DNA of 25,420 bases from JACCVL01 sp038232655. Lineage in GTDB: Bacteria > Actinomycetota > Actinomycetes > Propionibacteriales > Nocardioidaceae. The stretch spans positions 1-25,420 of the forward strand of contig JBBSNM010000036.1 in NCBI GenBank assembly GCA_038232655.1. Reading direction: 5' to 3'. The notes below the pieces were generated by a model. That model had not been told where the DNA came from. It saw only the letters and a list, made by a program, of their open reading frames with translations, and did not search any database. Position numbers and translations under genes: made by a program. Within the stretch, counting starts at the first letter, position 1. Every line of letters begins with the position of its first letter. Positions 1 to 6,456 of the stretch are shown here, piece by piece.

Positions 1-881
1 CGATCTTCGCCGGCGACCACGGCGTGCACGCCCAGGGCGTCACCCCCTGGCCGCAGGAGGTCACCGCGCAGATGGTGGCGAACTTCGTCGCCGGCGGCGC
101 CGTCGTCAACACCGCCGCCGCACAGGTCGGCGCCGGGGTCTGCGTGGTCGACGTCGGCGTCGCGGCGCCGCTGGACCCGGTGCCGGGGCTGCTGCCCCGC
201 AAGGTGCGGGCGGGCACCGCGGACATGACGGCGGGACCCGCCATGACCAGGGAGCAGGCGGTGCTCGCTCTCGAGACCGGCATCGAGGTCGCCCGCGACC
301 TTGCCGCCGCCGGCAACAAGGTGCTGCTGACCGGCGACATGGGGATCGCGAACACCACCGCGTCGGCAGCCCTGATCGCGGTGTTCACCGGCGCCGACGT
401 CGCCGCGGTCACCGGCCGGGGCACTGGGGTCGACGAGCAGACGCTGGCCCGGAAGGTGGACGTCGTACGACGCGCGCTGGCGCTGCACCGGCCGGACCCG
501 GCCGACCCGGTTGGGGTGGTCGCCGCCGTCGGCGGGCTGGAGCATGCGGCCCTGGCCGGCTTCATGCTGGGCGCCGCCGCGCTGCGCCTGCCGGTGGTTC
601 TCGACGGCGTGATCGCCGCTGCGGCGGCCCTGGTCGGCCAGGCGCTGGCCCCCGACGTCACGGGCGCGCTCGTCGCGGGTCACCTGTCCGCCGAGCCGGG
701 CGCGCGGCATGCGCTCGCCCGGCTCGGGCTGCGCCCGCTGGTCGACCTTGACCTGCGGCTGGGTGAGGGGTCCGGCGCCGTGCTGGCGCTGCCGCTTGTG
801 CAGGTAGCCGTGCGGGTGCTGCGCGACGTCGCCACCTTCGACAGCGCCGGCGTGAGTGACAAGGACGCCCGCACCCCCTGA
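1..881 (+). CDS. cobT: Nicotinate-nucleotide--dimethylbenzimidazole phosphoribosyltransferase (CobT), 5'-truncated by window edge
   Basis: Transfers phosphoribose from nicotinate mononucleotide to a base such as dimethylbenzimidazole, making the alpha-ribazole phosphate lower ligand of cobamides; a cytosolic enzyme. The frame is open from base 3 and begins inside the family motif FAGDHGV, so the true start lies upstream of the window. Further family signatures are NKVLLTGDMGIANTTASAA and, near the C-terminus, LRLGEGSGA, whose Glu corresponds to the general base of Salmonella CobT. The visible part is about 292 codons of a usual 340-360, so only the N-terminal 50-70 residues are missing. The stop is TGA 879-881. 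The next gene is a toxin-antitoxin pair, so the cob context, if any, lies to the left. Identification is secure. Confidence 0.94.
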   Translation, partial: IFAGDHGVHAQGVTPWPQEVTAQMVANFVAGGAVVNTAAAQVGAGVCVVDVGVAAPLDPVPGLLPRKVRAGTADMTAGPAMTREQAVLALETGIEVARDLAAAGNKVLLTGDMGIANTTASAALIAVFTGADVAAVTGRGTGVDEQTLARKVDVVRRALALHRPDPADPVGVVAAVGGLEHAALAGFMLGAAALRLPVVLDGVIAAAAALVGQALAPDVTGALVAGHLSAEPGARHALARLGLRPLVDLDLRLGEGSGAVLALPLVQVAVRVLRDVATFDSAGVSDKDARTP

Positions 882-912
882 TTGGGATCTGCCGGCACGG
901 ACGTGCATGCAT

Positions 913-924
913 AGTTCATGAACT
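913..924. promoter_or_regulatory. 12-bp perfect palindrome before vapB1, candidate operator
   Basis: AGTTCATGAACT reads the same on both strands and lies 31 bp before the vapB1 ATG, just upstream of the -10-like hexamer TAGCCT (931-936). Ribbon-helix-helix antitoxins of VapBC systems usually bind such palindromes to repress their own operon. The palindrome is seen directly; its role is inferred. Confidence 0.4.
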
Positions 925-930
925 CGATGG

Positions 931-936
931 TAGCCT
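931..936 (+). promoter_or_regulatory. -10-like hexamer TAGCCT before vapB1
   Basis: TAGCCT ends 7 nt before the ATG at 944, the spacing expected when transcription starts at or next to the start codon. No Shine-Dalgarno sequence is visible before that ATG, which fits a leaderless transcript. No convincing -35 is seen. Confidence 0.35.
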
Positions 937-943
937 GTTGGGC

Positions 944-1174
944 ATGGCTACGGAGATCCTGCAGGTCCGCGACGTCCCCGCCGACGATGTCGAGGTCTTG
1001 CGGGCACGGGCGGCGTCCCGAAACATGTCGCTGTCGAGCTACCTCCGGAAACTGATTCACGACGACACGTCGCGTCCGACGATGGATGAGGCCCTCGCGC
1101 GGATCGCCGCCCGAGACAGCATCGAGGCCGACAGTGAAGACATCCGGTCGTTCATCGACGACGACCGCCGGTAG
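944..1174 (+). CDS. VapB/FitA-like ribbon-helix-helix antitoxin (pair 1)
   Basis: A 76-residue antitoxin, expected to bind and inhibit the PIN toxin encoded next to it and to repress the operon through an N-terminal ribbon-helix-helix. The beta strand is around residues 3-8 (TEILQV), followed by two helices ending in SLSSYLRKLI. The acidic C-terminus (EADSEDIRSFIDDD) is the usual toxin-binding tail. The ATG at 944 is preferred to the TTG at 938: it gives the normal N-terminus and sits 7 nt after a -10-like hexamer. The stop TAG (1172-1174) directly abuts the toxin ATG, so translation is probably coupled. It resembles the antitoxin at 21147, for example in the shared LQ(V/I)R(D/N)VP and RPT stretches. 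Confidence 0.85.
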   Translation: MATEILQVRDVPADDVEVLRARAASRNMSLSSYLRKLIHDDTSRPTMDEALARIAARDSIEADSEDIRSFIDDDRR

Positions 1175-1579
1175 ATGACTGTCGTCGACGCCTCGATCGT
1201 GGTGCGGCTGCTGCAGAACCGTGGAGGAGAGTACGGGCTACGCGAGCGGTTCCAGCAGCACAGGTACCTTCATGCCCCAGCACTGATCGATGCCGAGGTG
1301 GCCTCGGCGGCCAGGGGGCTGCTGCTGACGTCGAAGCCCGCGATCAAGATCACGGTTGCGCGGGCCGAGGAGATGCTCGACGATTTCGCGGCGCTGCCTT
1401 TGATGCGCTACCCGATGCATCCTCACCAGCGGCGAGCCCTGACACTGCGAGACAACTTCACTGCCTACGACGCGTTCTACGTAGCGCTGGCCGAGTCGCT
1501 CGGCATGCCGCTGCTCACCGACGACCGCAAGTACGCCAAGGCAGCCGGCCACACGGCCGTCATCGAAACCTGGCCGTAG
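1175..1579 (+). CDS. VapC-type PIN-domain toxin ribonuclease (pair 1)
   Basis: A 134-residue PIN-domain protein, expected to be a Mg2+-dependent RNase that cuts tRNA, rRNA or mRNA when freed from its antitoxin. The acidic site residues are visible: Asp5 (VVDAS), Glu41 (IDAEV), Asp99 (AYDAFY) and Asp116 (LLTDD). Length and order are normal for VapC. The ATG starts immediately after the antitoxin stop without its own Shine-Dalgarno, indicating coupling. The last 20 bases overlap the convergent glyoxalase-fold frame. It is clearly paralogous to the VapC at 21401, sharing HAP.L.D.EV.SA.RGL and LRDN..AYDA.Y.ALAE. Confidence 0.9.
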   Translation: MTVVDASIVVRLLQNRGGEYGLRERFQQHRYLHAPALIDAEVASAARGLLLTSKPAIKITVARAEEMLDDFAALPLMRYPMHPHQRRALTLRDNFTAYDAFYVALAESLGMPLLTDDRKYAKAAGHTAVIETWP

Positions 1580-2000
1580 GGCCGCCGGACTGGCTGGTCA
1601 GGACTGGCTCGTCAGCGGTTTGGCTGAGGCGCAGGTGGTTGCCGCTGGGGTCGCGGACGCCGCAGTCTCGGATGCCGTAGGGCTGGTCGATGGGCTCCTG
1701 GAGGATCTCGGTGCCGGCCGCGCGCAGCGACTCGAAGACCTCGTCGACGTCGTCCACCTGCATGAACACCGCCAGGTTGCCCTTGACGACCAGCTCGCGC
1801 ATCGCGTCCCGGTCCACCGGCGGGACGTGCTGGTCGACGGCTGCGAGCAGCAGCTCATGGTCCGAGCCGGGTGCTGCCAGGGTCAGCCAGCACATGGTGG
1901 GCCCGGCCTGGACGTCGATGCGGACCTCGAAACCGAGGCGCTCGGTGTAGAAGGTCAGCGCCTCGTCGAGGTCGATGAAGTAGACGGGGGTGTGAGTGAT
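1560..2000 (-). pseudogene. Glyoxalase/VOC-fold protein lacking a start codon
   Basis: The minus-strand frame encodes a full vicinal-oxygen-chelate module. It begins at ITHTPVYFIDLDEALTFYTE and ends near DPSGNHLRLSQ, followed by an 18-residue tail to TGA at 1560-1562. VOC proteins bind a metal and serve as lyases, dioxygenases or antibiotic-binding proteins; no substrate can be named. What is odd is the front. Related proteins start with Met just before ITHTP, but here the preceding codons read GCA and ACC, and no ATG, GTG or TTG lies near in frame. Just upstream, in another frame, is the beginning of a DinB-family gene. A deletion probably joined the two and removed this gene's start. ATC at 2000 is a conceivable rare start. 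The domain identity is firm; the pseudogene status is inferred. Confidence 0.7.
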
Positions 2001-2008
2001 TGCGGTAG

Positions 2009-2122
2009 GGTCAGCGGCCGGCGGGCGTGGTAGTCCGAGAGCCCGTCGAGCTTCCAGACCAACGCGCCGCGGCCGTGCTGCAGGTAGCGGTGCAGGTCTG
2101 CCTTCGGATCCAGTCCGGTCAT
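2009..2122 (-). pseudogene. N-terminal fragment of a DinB/DUF664-family gene
   Basis: From the ATG at 2122 the minus strand reads about 38 codons, including LHRYLQHGRGALVWKLDGLS and ARRPLT. This is the typical opening of actinobacterial DinB-like (DUF664, mycothiol-transferase fold) proteins, which run to about 160-170 residues. After ARRPLT the similarity stops and the sequence becomes the VOC gene in a different frame, so more than 120 residues are missing. A -10-like CAGCCT ends 7 nt before the ATG, suggesting that the old promoter is still there. Family assignment rests on recall of the N-terminal pattern only. Confidence 0.6.
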
Positions 2123-2240
2123 GGCGGTCAGGCTGCCACACGGCACCGAGGGAACCGCTACAGCGCTTGGCCGTCCCGGCTTCCACGTGCCGGCGTCTAG
2201 CCTGGGCGTGTGGCGGCGACTCGACCCGGGAGGGGTCTCG

Positions 2241-2642
2241 GTGGCTGACGCCGACGACGTGCGCCGCCTCGCGCTGGCCCTGCCCGAGGTGACCGAGATC
2301 GACAGCGACGGCTTCGACTTCCGGGTTGCCGGCAAGGGATTTGTCTGGTCCTACCCCGAACGCAGGCCGGGCAGGCCGCGCGTCATCCGGACAGACATTG
2401 CGGTGCTGTTCGTCGGCGACGAGGCGGAGAAGCAGGCTCTGCTGCTCGGCGAGGCCGGCACCTTCTTCACCGTGCCCGGCTACCACAGCCTGCCGTTGGT
2501 CATGCTGAGGCTGGCCGAGGTGGATGACGACCGTCTGGGAGAACTGGTGAGCGACGCATGGCGGATGCGCGCCCCGGCCGCGCTCGTCTGCGACTCCGAC
2601 GATGATCGCGACCTGCCCAGCCCGGATCGGGGTGGAGCCTAG
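2241..2642 (+). CDS. MmcQ/YjbR-family (DUF419-like) protein
   Basis: A 133-residue protein of the MmcQ/YjbR family, a small double-wing fold sometimes called DNA-binding but with no settled function. The family pattern is visible: ADDVRRLALALPEV at the start, a central F.VAGKGFVWSYPER, DIAVLFVGDEAEKQALL, and HSLPLVMLRLAEVDDDRL.ELV.DAWR. The GTG at 2241 is chosen because it follows GGGAGGGG (2229-2236) at good distance and matches the family N-terminus. A -10-like TAGCCT at 2198-2203 would give a roughly 30-nt leader. The gene diverges from the dinB fragment at 2122. Confidence 0.8.
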   Translation: MADADDVRRLALALPEVTEIDSDGFDFRVAGKGFVWSYPERRPGRPRVIRTDIAVLFVGDEAEKQALLLGEAGTFFTVPGYHSLPLVMLRLAEVDDDRLGELVSDAWRMRAPAALVCDSDDDRDLPSPDRGGA

Positions 2643-2891
2643 GCTCATGCGTGGCGCAGTGGCTGGCGACGGCCGTCACGGGTCGGAGGTGCCACCCGCC
2701 CTCGTTGACGCCAGCGGGCCGCGGACAGAGCTGGCGGTCGTCGATCGTGTAGACGCCCGGCCAGTCGACGACCTGCATGCTGAGCAGCTGGCCGTCACCG
2801 CACAGTCAGGGGGGACAAAGTGCCCGACATGCGCATCCAGGGAGGCTTCCGCACGAACGGCGCGTGCTGGCCTGGGTCGGCGCACGTCGGC
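2643..2891. other. Gene-free spacer between mmcQ-like gene and map (249 bases)
   Basis: No convincing gene, tRNA or strong terminator is seen. A minus-strand frame from ATG 2778 reads plausibly (MQVVDWPGVYTIDDRQLC) for about 50 codons. It then runs antisense into the mmcQ-like gene and matches no family I recognise; it may be a remnant. Confidence 0.4.
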
Positions 2892-3791
2892 TCAGGACAG
2901 CGTGAGCACCTCGGCGCCTGAGTCGGTCACCAGCAAGGTGTGCTCGAACTGCGCCGTACGCCGCTTGTCCTTGGTGGTCACGGTCCAGCCGTCGTCCCAC
3001 AGGTCCCAGTCGATGGTGCCCAGGGTCAGCATCGGCTCGATCGTGAACGTCATGCCGGGCTTGATGACGGTGTCGAGGCGCGGCTCGTCGTAGTGCGGGA
3101 TGATCAGCCCGGTGTGGAACGCCGGGCCGACACCGTGCCCGGTGAAGTCACGTACCACGCCGTAGCCGAACCGCTTGGCGTACGCCTCGATCACCCGCCC
3201 GATCACGTTCACCCGCCGGCCCGGCTTGACCGCGCGGATCGCGCGGGCCAGCGCCTCGCGGGTGCGCTCCACCAGCAGCCGGTCCTCGTCGGCCACGTCG
3301 CCGACCAGGTAGGTCTTGTTGGTGTCGCCGTGCACGCCCACCCCGTCGATCGTGAGGTAGGCGGTGATGTCGATGTTGACGATGTCGCCGTTCTCGAGCG
3401 GCCGCGCGTCGGGTACGCCGTGGCAGATGACCTCGTTGACGCTGCTGCACAGCGACTTGGGGTACGGGGGCGACCCGCTGCCGGGGTAGGTGAGCGTCGA
3501 AGGGTAGGCGCCGTTGTCGATCAGGAACTCGTGGCCGACCCGGTCGAGCTCGTCGGTCGTGACGCCGGGGACGATGGCCGCTTCCACCGCGTCGAGCGCC
3601 TGCGCCGCCAGCCGGCTGGCGACGCGGATCCGCTCGATCAGCTCGGGCGGCTGCACGTCCGGCCCGTCGTACGGGGTGATGGCAGGGCGGTCGACGTACT
3701 CCGGTCGCGCGATGTCGGCCGGCACCGGTCGGCGCGGCGACACCGGGTGCGGGACCAGCGCGGCGCCTCGTGGTGGTGCGGTGGGGGGCAT
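2892..3791 (-). CDS. map: Type I methionine aminopeptidase
   Basis: Removes the initiator Met from new proteins. It is a 299-residue cytosolic metalloenzyme with the pita-bread fold. The five metal ligands are visible: Asp141 (VNIDITAYL), Asp156 (GDTNKTY), His219 (FTGHGVG), Glu252 (TIEPM) and Glu283 (QFEHT), plus the substrate-side His124 (VICHGVPD). Residues 1-40 form a Pro/Arg-rich extension with PxxP motifs, as in the longer MetAP1c enzymes of mycobacteria, thought to contact the ribosome. ATG 3791 has no Shine-Dalgarno, but TACACT (3798-3803, minus) ends 6 nt before it, fitting a leaderless message. It is divergent from the 61-codon gene at 3833. Confidence 0.95.
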   Translation of the reverse strand: MPPTAPPRGAALVPHPVSPRRPVPADIARPEYVDRPAITPYDGPDVQPPELIERIRVASRLAAQALDAVEAAIVPGVTTDELDRVGHEFLIDNGAYPSTLTYPGSGSPPYPKSLCSSVNEVICHGVPDARPLENGDIVNIDITAYLTIDGVGVHGDTNKTYLVGDVADEDRLLVERTREALARAIRAVKPGRRVNVIGRVIEAYAKRFGYGVVRDFTGHGVGPAFHTGLIIPHYDEPRLDTVIKPGMTFTIEPMLTLGTIDWDLWDDGWTVTTKDKRRTAQFEHTLLVTDSGAEVLTLS

Positions 3792-3797
3792 CGGATG

Positions 3798-3803
3798 AGT
3801 GTA
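3798..3803 (-). promoter_or_regulatory. -10-like hexamer TACACT for map
   Basis: On the minus strand TACACT lies 6 nt before the map ATG, the spacing of leaderless actinobacterial promoters. No good -35 is apparent. It shares a 41-bp divergent gap with the small gene at 3833. Confidence 0.4.
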
Positions 3804-3832
3804 GAAGCCCGGTTGGGTGCAAGATGGGGCCC

Positions 3833-4018
3833 GTGGCTGACACGTACTGGTTCTGCTTGGAACACCACCGCGTCGAGGGCGAGGACGGCTGCCGGGCGGC
3901 GGACCGGCTCGGCCCGTACGACTCGCGTGCCGAGGCCGAGCGGGCGCTGGAAAGGGTGGCCGAGCGCAACGAAAGCTGGGACAACGACCCCGCCTGGAAC
4001 GACGACGCCGACGACTGA
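3833..4018 (+). CDS. Small conserved Cys/His protein of unknown function
   Basis: A 61-residue protein beginning VADTYWFCLEHHRVEGEDGC. The Cys-x3-His-His-x7-Cys arrangement could bind a metal such as zinc. The rest is an acidic, Arg-rich helix (RAEAERALERVAERNESWDNDP) and a DDADD tail. I recall similar short proteins beside map in other actinobacteria, sometimes labelled SPOR-domain; no function is established. GTG 3833 is preferred because CAAGAT (3820-3825) ends 7 nt before it and the family usually starts at (M)ADTYW. ATG 3824 is the alternative and adds three residues. Its conservation beside map makes a role near translation or N-terminal processing imaginable, but that is a guess. Confidence 0.7.
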   Translation: MADTYWFCLEHHRVEGEDGCRAADRLGPYDSRAEAERALERVAERNESWDNDPAWNDDADD

Positions 4019-4049
4019 GGCCCGCCGGTGGCCACCCCCGCGCGGGCGA

Positions 4050-4522
4050 TCATGCATTGCCGAGCCGGTCCTTGCGCTGCCAGGCGTAGGCCAGCCCCTC
4101 GGCGACGGCGCGCAGGCTCGCCGTCGCCCCTCCGCCGGCACGCTGACGTGCGACAGGCGCACCAGCAACGTCAACGACACCACCGTCGTCGCGGCGTCGA
4201 AGGCGTACGTGGTCCACGTCGGTGCGACCGTGAGCAGTACCCCCGCCAGGGCGGGCCCGGCGATCGAGCCGAGGTCCCAGCGCGCCGACCCCAAAGCGCT
4301 GGCCGCGGTCAGCTCATGGTGGCCGACGACCTGCGGGACCCTCGCGTCCAGCGAGGGCCGCTGCAGCGCGTCGACGCTGGCGAACAGTTAGGAGCCCCAG
4401 ATCAGGCGGAAGTCCAGGGACGTGCGCAGCGGGGTGTCGATCCGCCAGCGACTCGCGCCAGCGGCGGCGTCGCGGCCGCCGGCTGGCTCGGGCACCGGGT
4501 GGCGCGAGACGGGATCGCTCAC
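4050..4522 (-). pseudogene. Decayed MFS transporter (EntS-like), with deletion, stop and frameshift
   Basis: Three blocks of one MFS efflux protein can be read in order. From GTG 4522 comes the usual N-terminus, RWRIDTPLRTSLDFRLIWGS, then TAA at 4388-4390. Directly after it, in the same frame, is LFASVDALQRPSLDARVPQ and GSIAGPALAGVLLTVAPTW. About 80 residues that normally separate these blocks (TM1-TM3) are missing. Around 4120-4140 the frame changes, and SLRAVAEGLAYAWQRKDRLG continues in another frame to TGA at 4050-4052. The C-terminal half (TM7-12) is absent. Intact relatives have about 410 residues and export siderophores or drugs. The gene cannot make a transporter. Confidence 0.8.
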
Positions 4523-4580
4523 TGAGCGGTCATGGTCGCGCACCGCCGACTCCCGCTGCCACCAAATATCGGACGACGCC

Positions 4581-4586
4581 TAGGGT
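4581..4586 (+). promoter_or_regulatory. -10-like hexamer TAGGGT before npdG
   Basis: TAGGGT ends 8 nt before the ATG at 4595, and no Shine-Dalgarno lies between, as expected for a leaderless transcript. Confidence 0.4.
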
Positions 4587-4594
4587 CGCGGCCC

Positions 4595-5290
4595 ATGGAC
4601 GCCACCAGCACCCAGATCGCCATCGTCGGGGGCACCGGCCCGCAGGGGCGCGGGCTGGCCGCGCGCTTCGCCGCTGCCGGACTTGTGGTGCGGCTGGGTT
4701 CGCGCGACGGCGAGCGCGCGGGTGCGGCGGCCGGTGAGGCGGCGGCGCTGGCCGCTCGGCTGGCCGGCGCGGCCGGTGGTGATGCCGCCGGTGATGTCAC
4801 CGGTACGGCCAACGTCGAGGCGGTGGCGGGCGCCGGCATGGTCGTCGTCGCGGTGCCGTGGGCCGCACACGCCGCCACGCTGCGCGAGCTGGAGCCTGCC
4901 TTGCGGGGCATGGTCGTCGTCGACTGCGTCAACCCCCTCGGCTTCGACGAGCGCGGCCCGTACGCGCTGGCCGTCGACGAGGGCAGCGCGGCCGAACAGG
5001 CGCAGGCGCTGCTGCCGGAGGCTCGGGTCGTCGCGGCGTTCCACCACGTCTCGGCCGCCTTGCTGCTCGACGGTGGCCGGCCGTCGGTGGACACCGACGT
5101 GCTGGTGCTCGGCGACGACCGGTCGGCCGCCGACGCGGTGGTGGCGCTGGCGGGGCTGGTGCCCGGGATGCGCGGCGTCTTCGGCGGACGGCTGCGCAAC
5201 GCCGGCCAGGTCGAGGCGCTGACCGCAAACCTGATCGCGGCGAACCGGCGCTACAAGACGCACGCGGGCGTGCGGCTCACCGGCATCTGA
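4595..5290 (+). CDS. npdG: NADPH-dependent F420 reductase
   Basis: Moves hydride between NADPH and the deazaflavin coenzyme F420, supplying reduced F420 to cytosolic oxidoreductases. The 231-residue protein opens with the dinucleotide-binding loop IAIVGGTGPQGRGLA (residues 8-22). It is followed by LGSRDGERA (34-42), whose Ser-Arg pair reads the 2'-phosphate of NADPH. Later come VVVAVPWAAH, DCVNPLGFDERGPY (110-123) and AAFHHVSAALL (148-157), all typical of the Fno/NpdG family. ATG 4595 gives the standard N-terminus and follows a leaderless-type hexamer. It is convergent with panB. Presence of this gene implies that the organism makes F420. Confidence 0.88.
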   Translation: MDATSTQIAIVGGTGPQGRGLAARFAAAGLVVRLGSRDGERAGAAAGEAAALAARLAGAAGGDAAGDVTGTANVEAVAGAGMVVVAVPWAAHAATLRELEPALRGMVVVDCVNPLGFDERGPYALAVDEGSAAEQAQALLPEARVVAAFHHVSAALLLDGGRPSVDTDVLVLGDDRSAADAVVALAGLVPGMRGVFGGRLRNAGQVEALTANLIAANRRYKTHAGVRLTGI

Positions 5291-5406
5291 TGCTGGCGGA
5301 GGGGATAGCGGCGGCACCGTAACCCCCGGATGATTGCAGCGCGGTGGGCCGAACGCAGCAGGTGAGCCCTCGATCAGCGACCGTCCGGGCCCTCGCATGT
5401 GCATGT

Positions 5407-6264
5407 TCAGTCGAAGGTGTGCTCCGGACCGGGGAAGGCACCGTCGGCGACCTCGCGCGCGTACGTCTGCGCCGCCTCGAGCAGCACCCCGTGCACGTCG
5501 GCGTAGCGCTTGACGAAGCGCGGCGCCCGCCCCGTACGCAGCCCGGCCATGTCCTGCCACACCAGCACCTGAGCGTCGCAGTCGGGCCCGGCGCCGATGC
5601 CGATGGTGGGGATCGTCAGCTTGGCGGTCACCTCGCGGGCGATGTCACCGGGCACCATCTCCATCACGACCGCGAACGCGCCCGCATCCTGCAGCGCCAC
5701 TGCCTCGTCCAGCACCTTGTCCGAGTCGGCCCCGCGGCCCTGCACGCGGTAGCCGCCCAGCCGGTGCTCGCTTTGCGGGGTGAAGCCGATGTGGGCCATC
5801 ACCGGGATGCCGGCGTCGGTCAGCAGCCGCACCTGCGGCAGCATCGCCAGCCCACCCTCGAGCTTGACCGCGTGCGCGTCGGCCTCCTTCATGAACCGCA
5901 CCGCGGTGGCGAACGCCTGCTCGGGAGAGCCCTGGTACGACCCGAACGGCAGGTCCGCGACGACCAGCGCGCGGCGTACCGACCGAGTGACCGCCCGGAC
6001 GAGCGGGATCAGCTCGTCCACGGTCACCGGCAGCGACGTCTCGTTGCCGTAGACGTTGTTGCTGGCCGAGTCGCCGACCAGGAGTACGGGGATGCCGGCC
6101 TCGTCGAAGGTCGCCGCGGCGTACTGGTCGTAGGCGGTGAGCATCGCCCAGCGCTCACCGCTGGCCTTCATGGCGCGCAGGTGGTGGGTGCGGATGCGCC
6201 GCACCGGGGGCTGGGCCGGTGGCTGCTCGCTCGGCGGCTGGGCCGCGGCCTGGGGGTTGGACAT
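5407..6264 (-). CDS. panB: 3-methyl-2-oxobutanoate hydroxymethyltransferase (ketopantoate hydroxymethyltransferase)
   Basis: First committed step of pantothenate and CoA synthesis: adds a hydroxymethyl group from methylene-tetrahydrofolate to 2-oxoisovalerate. The product is 285 residues with a TIM-barrel fold. Conserved features include Mg ligands Asp65 (LLVGDSASN) and Asp104 (VADLPFGSY), HAVKLEGG with Lys134/Glu137, and catalytic Glu202 (VMEMVPGD). Residues 1-25 are a Pro/Gln-rich extension. ATG 6264 is chosen for the strong GGAGG 8 nt upstream; an upstream in-frame start at 6327 lacks one. It lies downstream of nadE on the same strand, separated by 192 bp containing tandem repeats, so it may have its own promoter. 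Confidence 0.94.
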   Translation of the reverse strand: MSNPQAAAQPPSEQPPAQPPVRRIRTHHLRAMKASGERWAMLTAYDQYAAATFDEAGIPVLLVGDSASNNVYGNETSLPVTVDELIPLVRAVTRSVRRALVVADLPFGSYQGSPEQAFATAVRFMKEADAHAVKLEGGLAMLPQVRLLTDAGIPVMAHIGFTPQSEHRLGGYRVQGRGADSDKVLDEAVALQDAGAFAVVMEMVPGDIAREVTAKLTIPTIGIGAGPDCDAQVLVWQDMAGLRTGRAPRFVKRYADVHGVLLEAAQTYAREVADGAFPGPEHTFD

Positions 6265-6360
6265 GTGGTGACCTCCAGATCTCGAGGCCTCGTGGGTGAG
6301 GTCCCCGGACTGGTGCAAGCCTGGCACGCGCGGGCGCCAGGTTCGAGTGCGTGTGACGAG

Positions 6361-6417
6361 AACCCGCGGATGGCGTGAACAAAACCCGCGGATGGCGTGA
6401 ACAAAACCCGCGGATGG
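6361..6417. repeat. 22-bp tandem repeat (2.6 copies) between nadE and panB
   Basis: The unit AACCCGCGGATGGCGTGAAC plus AA occurs exactly at 6361-6382 and 6383-6404, and its first 13 bases again at 6405-6417. Each unit contains the palindrome CCGCGG. The repeats lie in the 192-bp spacer, untranslated in either neighbour. Possible roles include an operator array, a processing site in the nadE-panB transcript, or a simple expansion. Confidence 0.85.
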
Positions 6418-6456
6418 TGCGCAGGGGGTGGGGGCCGGGGTCGGTGCGCGTTCGCT

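Noticed and set aside
2641..2690. tRNA-like stretch (GTGGCGCAGTGGC...GGTCGGAGGTGCC)
   Set aside because: No acceptor stem, anticodon loop or TTCRA T-loop could be folded.
3638..4294. A 218-codon minus-strand open frame running from the MFS remnant into map
   Set aside because: Only its first part resembles an MFS protein. After about 4130 it is out of frame and then runs through the 61-codon gene and map in the wrong frame.
6361..6417. CRISPR-like repeats
   Set aside because: The units are directly adjacent with no spacers, and no cas genes are present; it is a simple tandem repeat.
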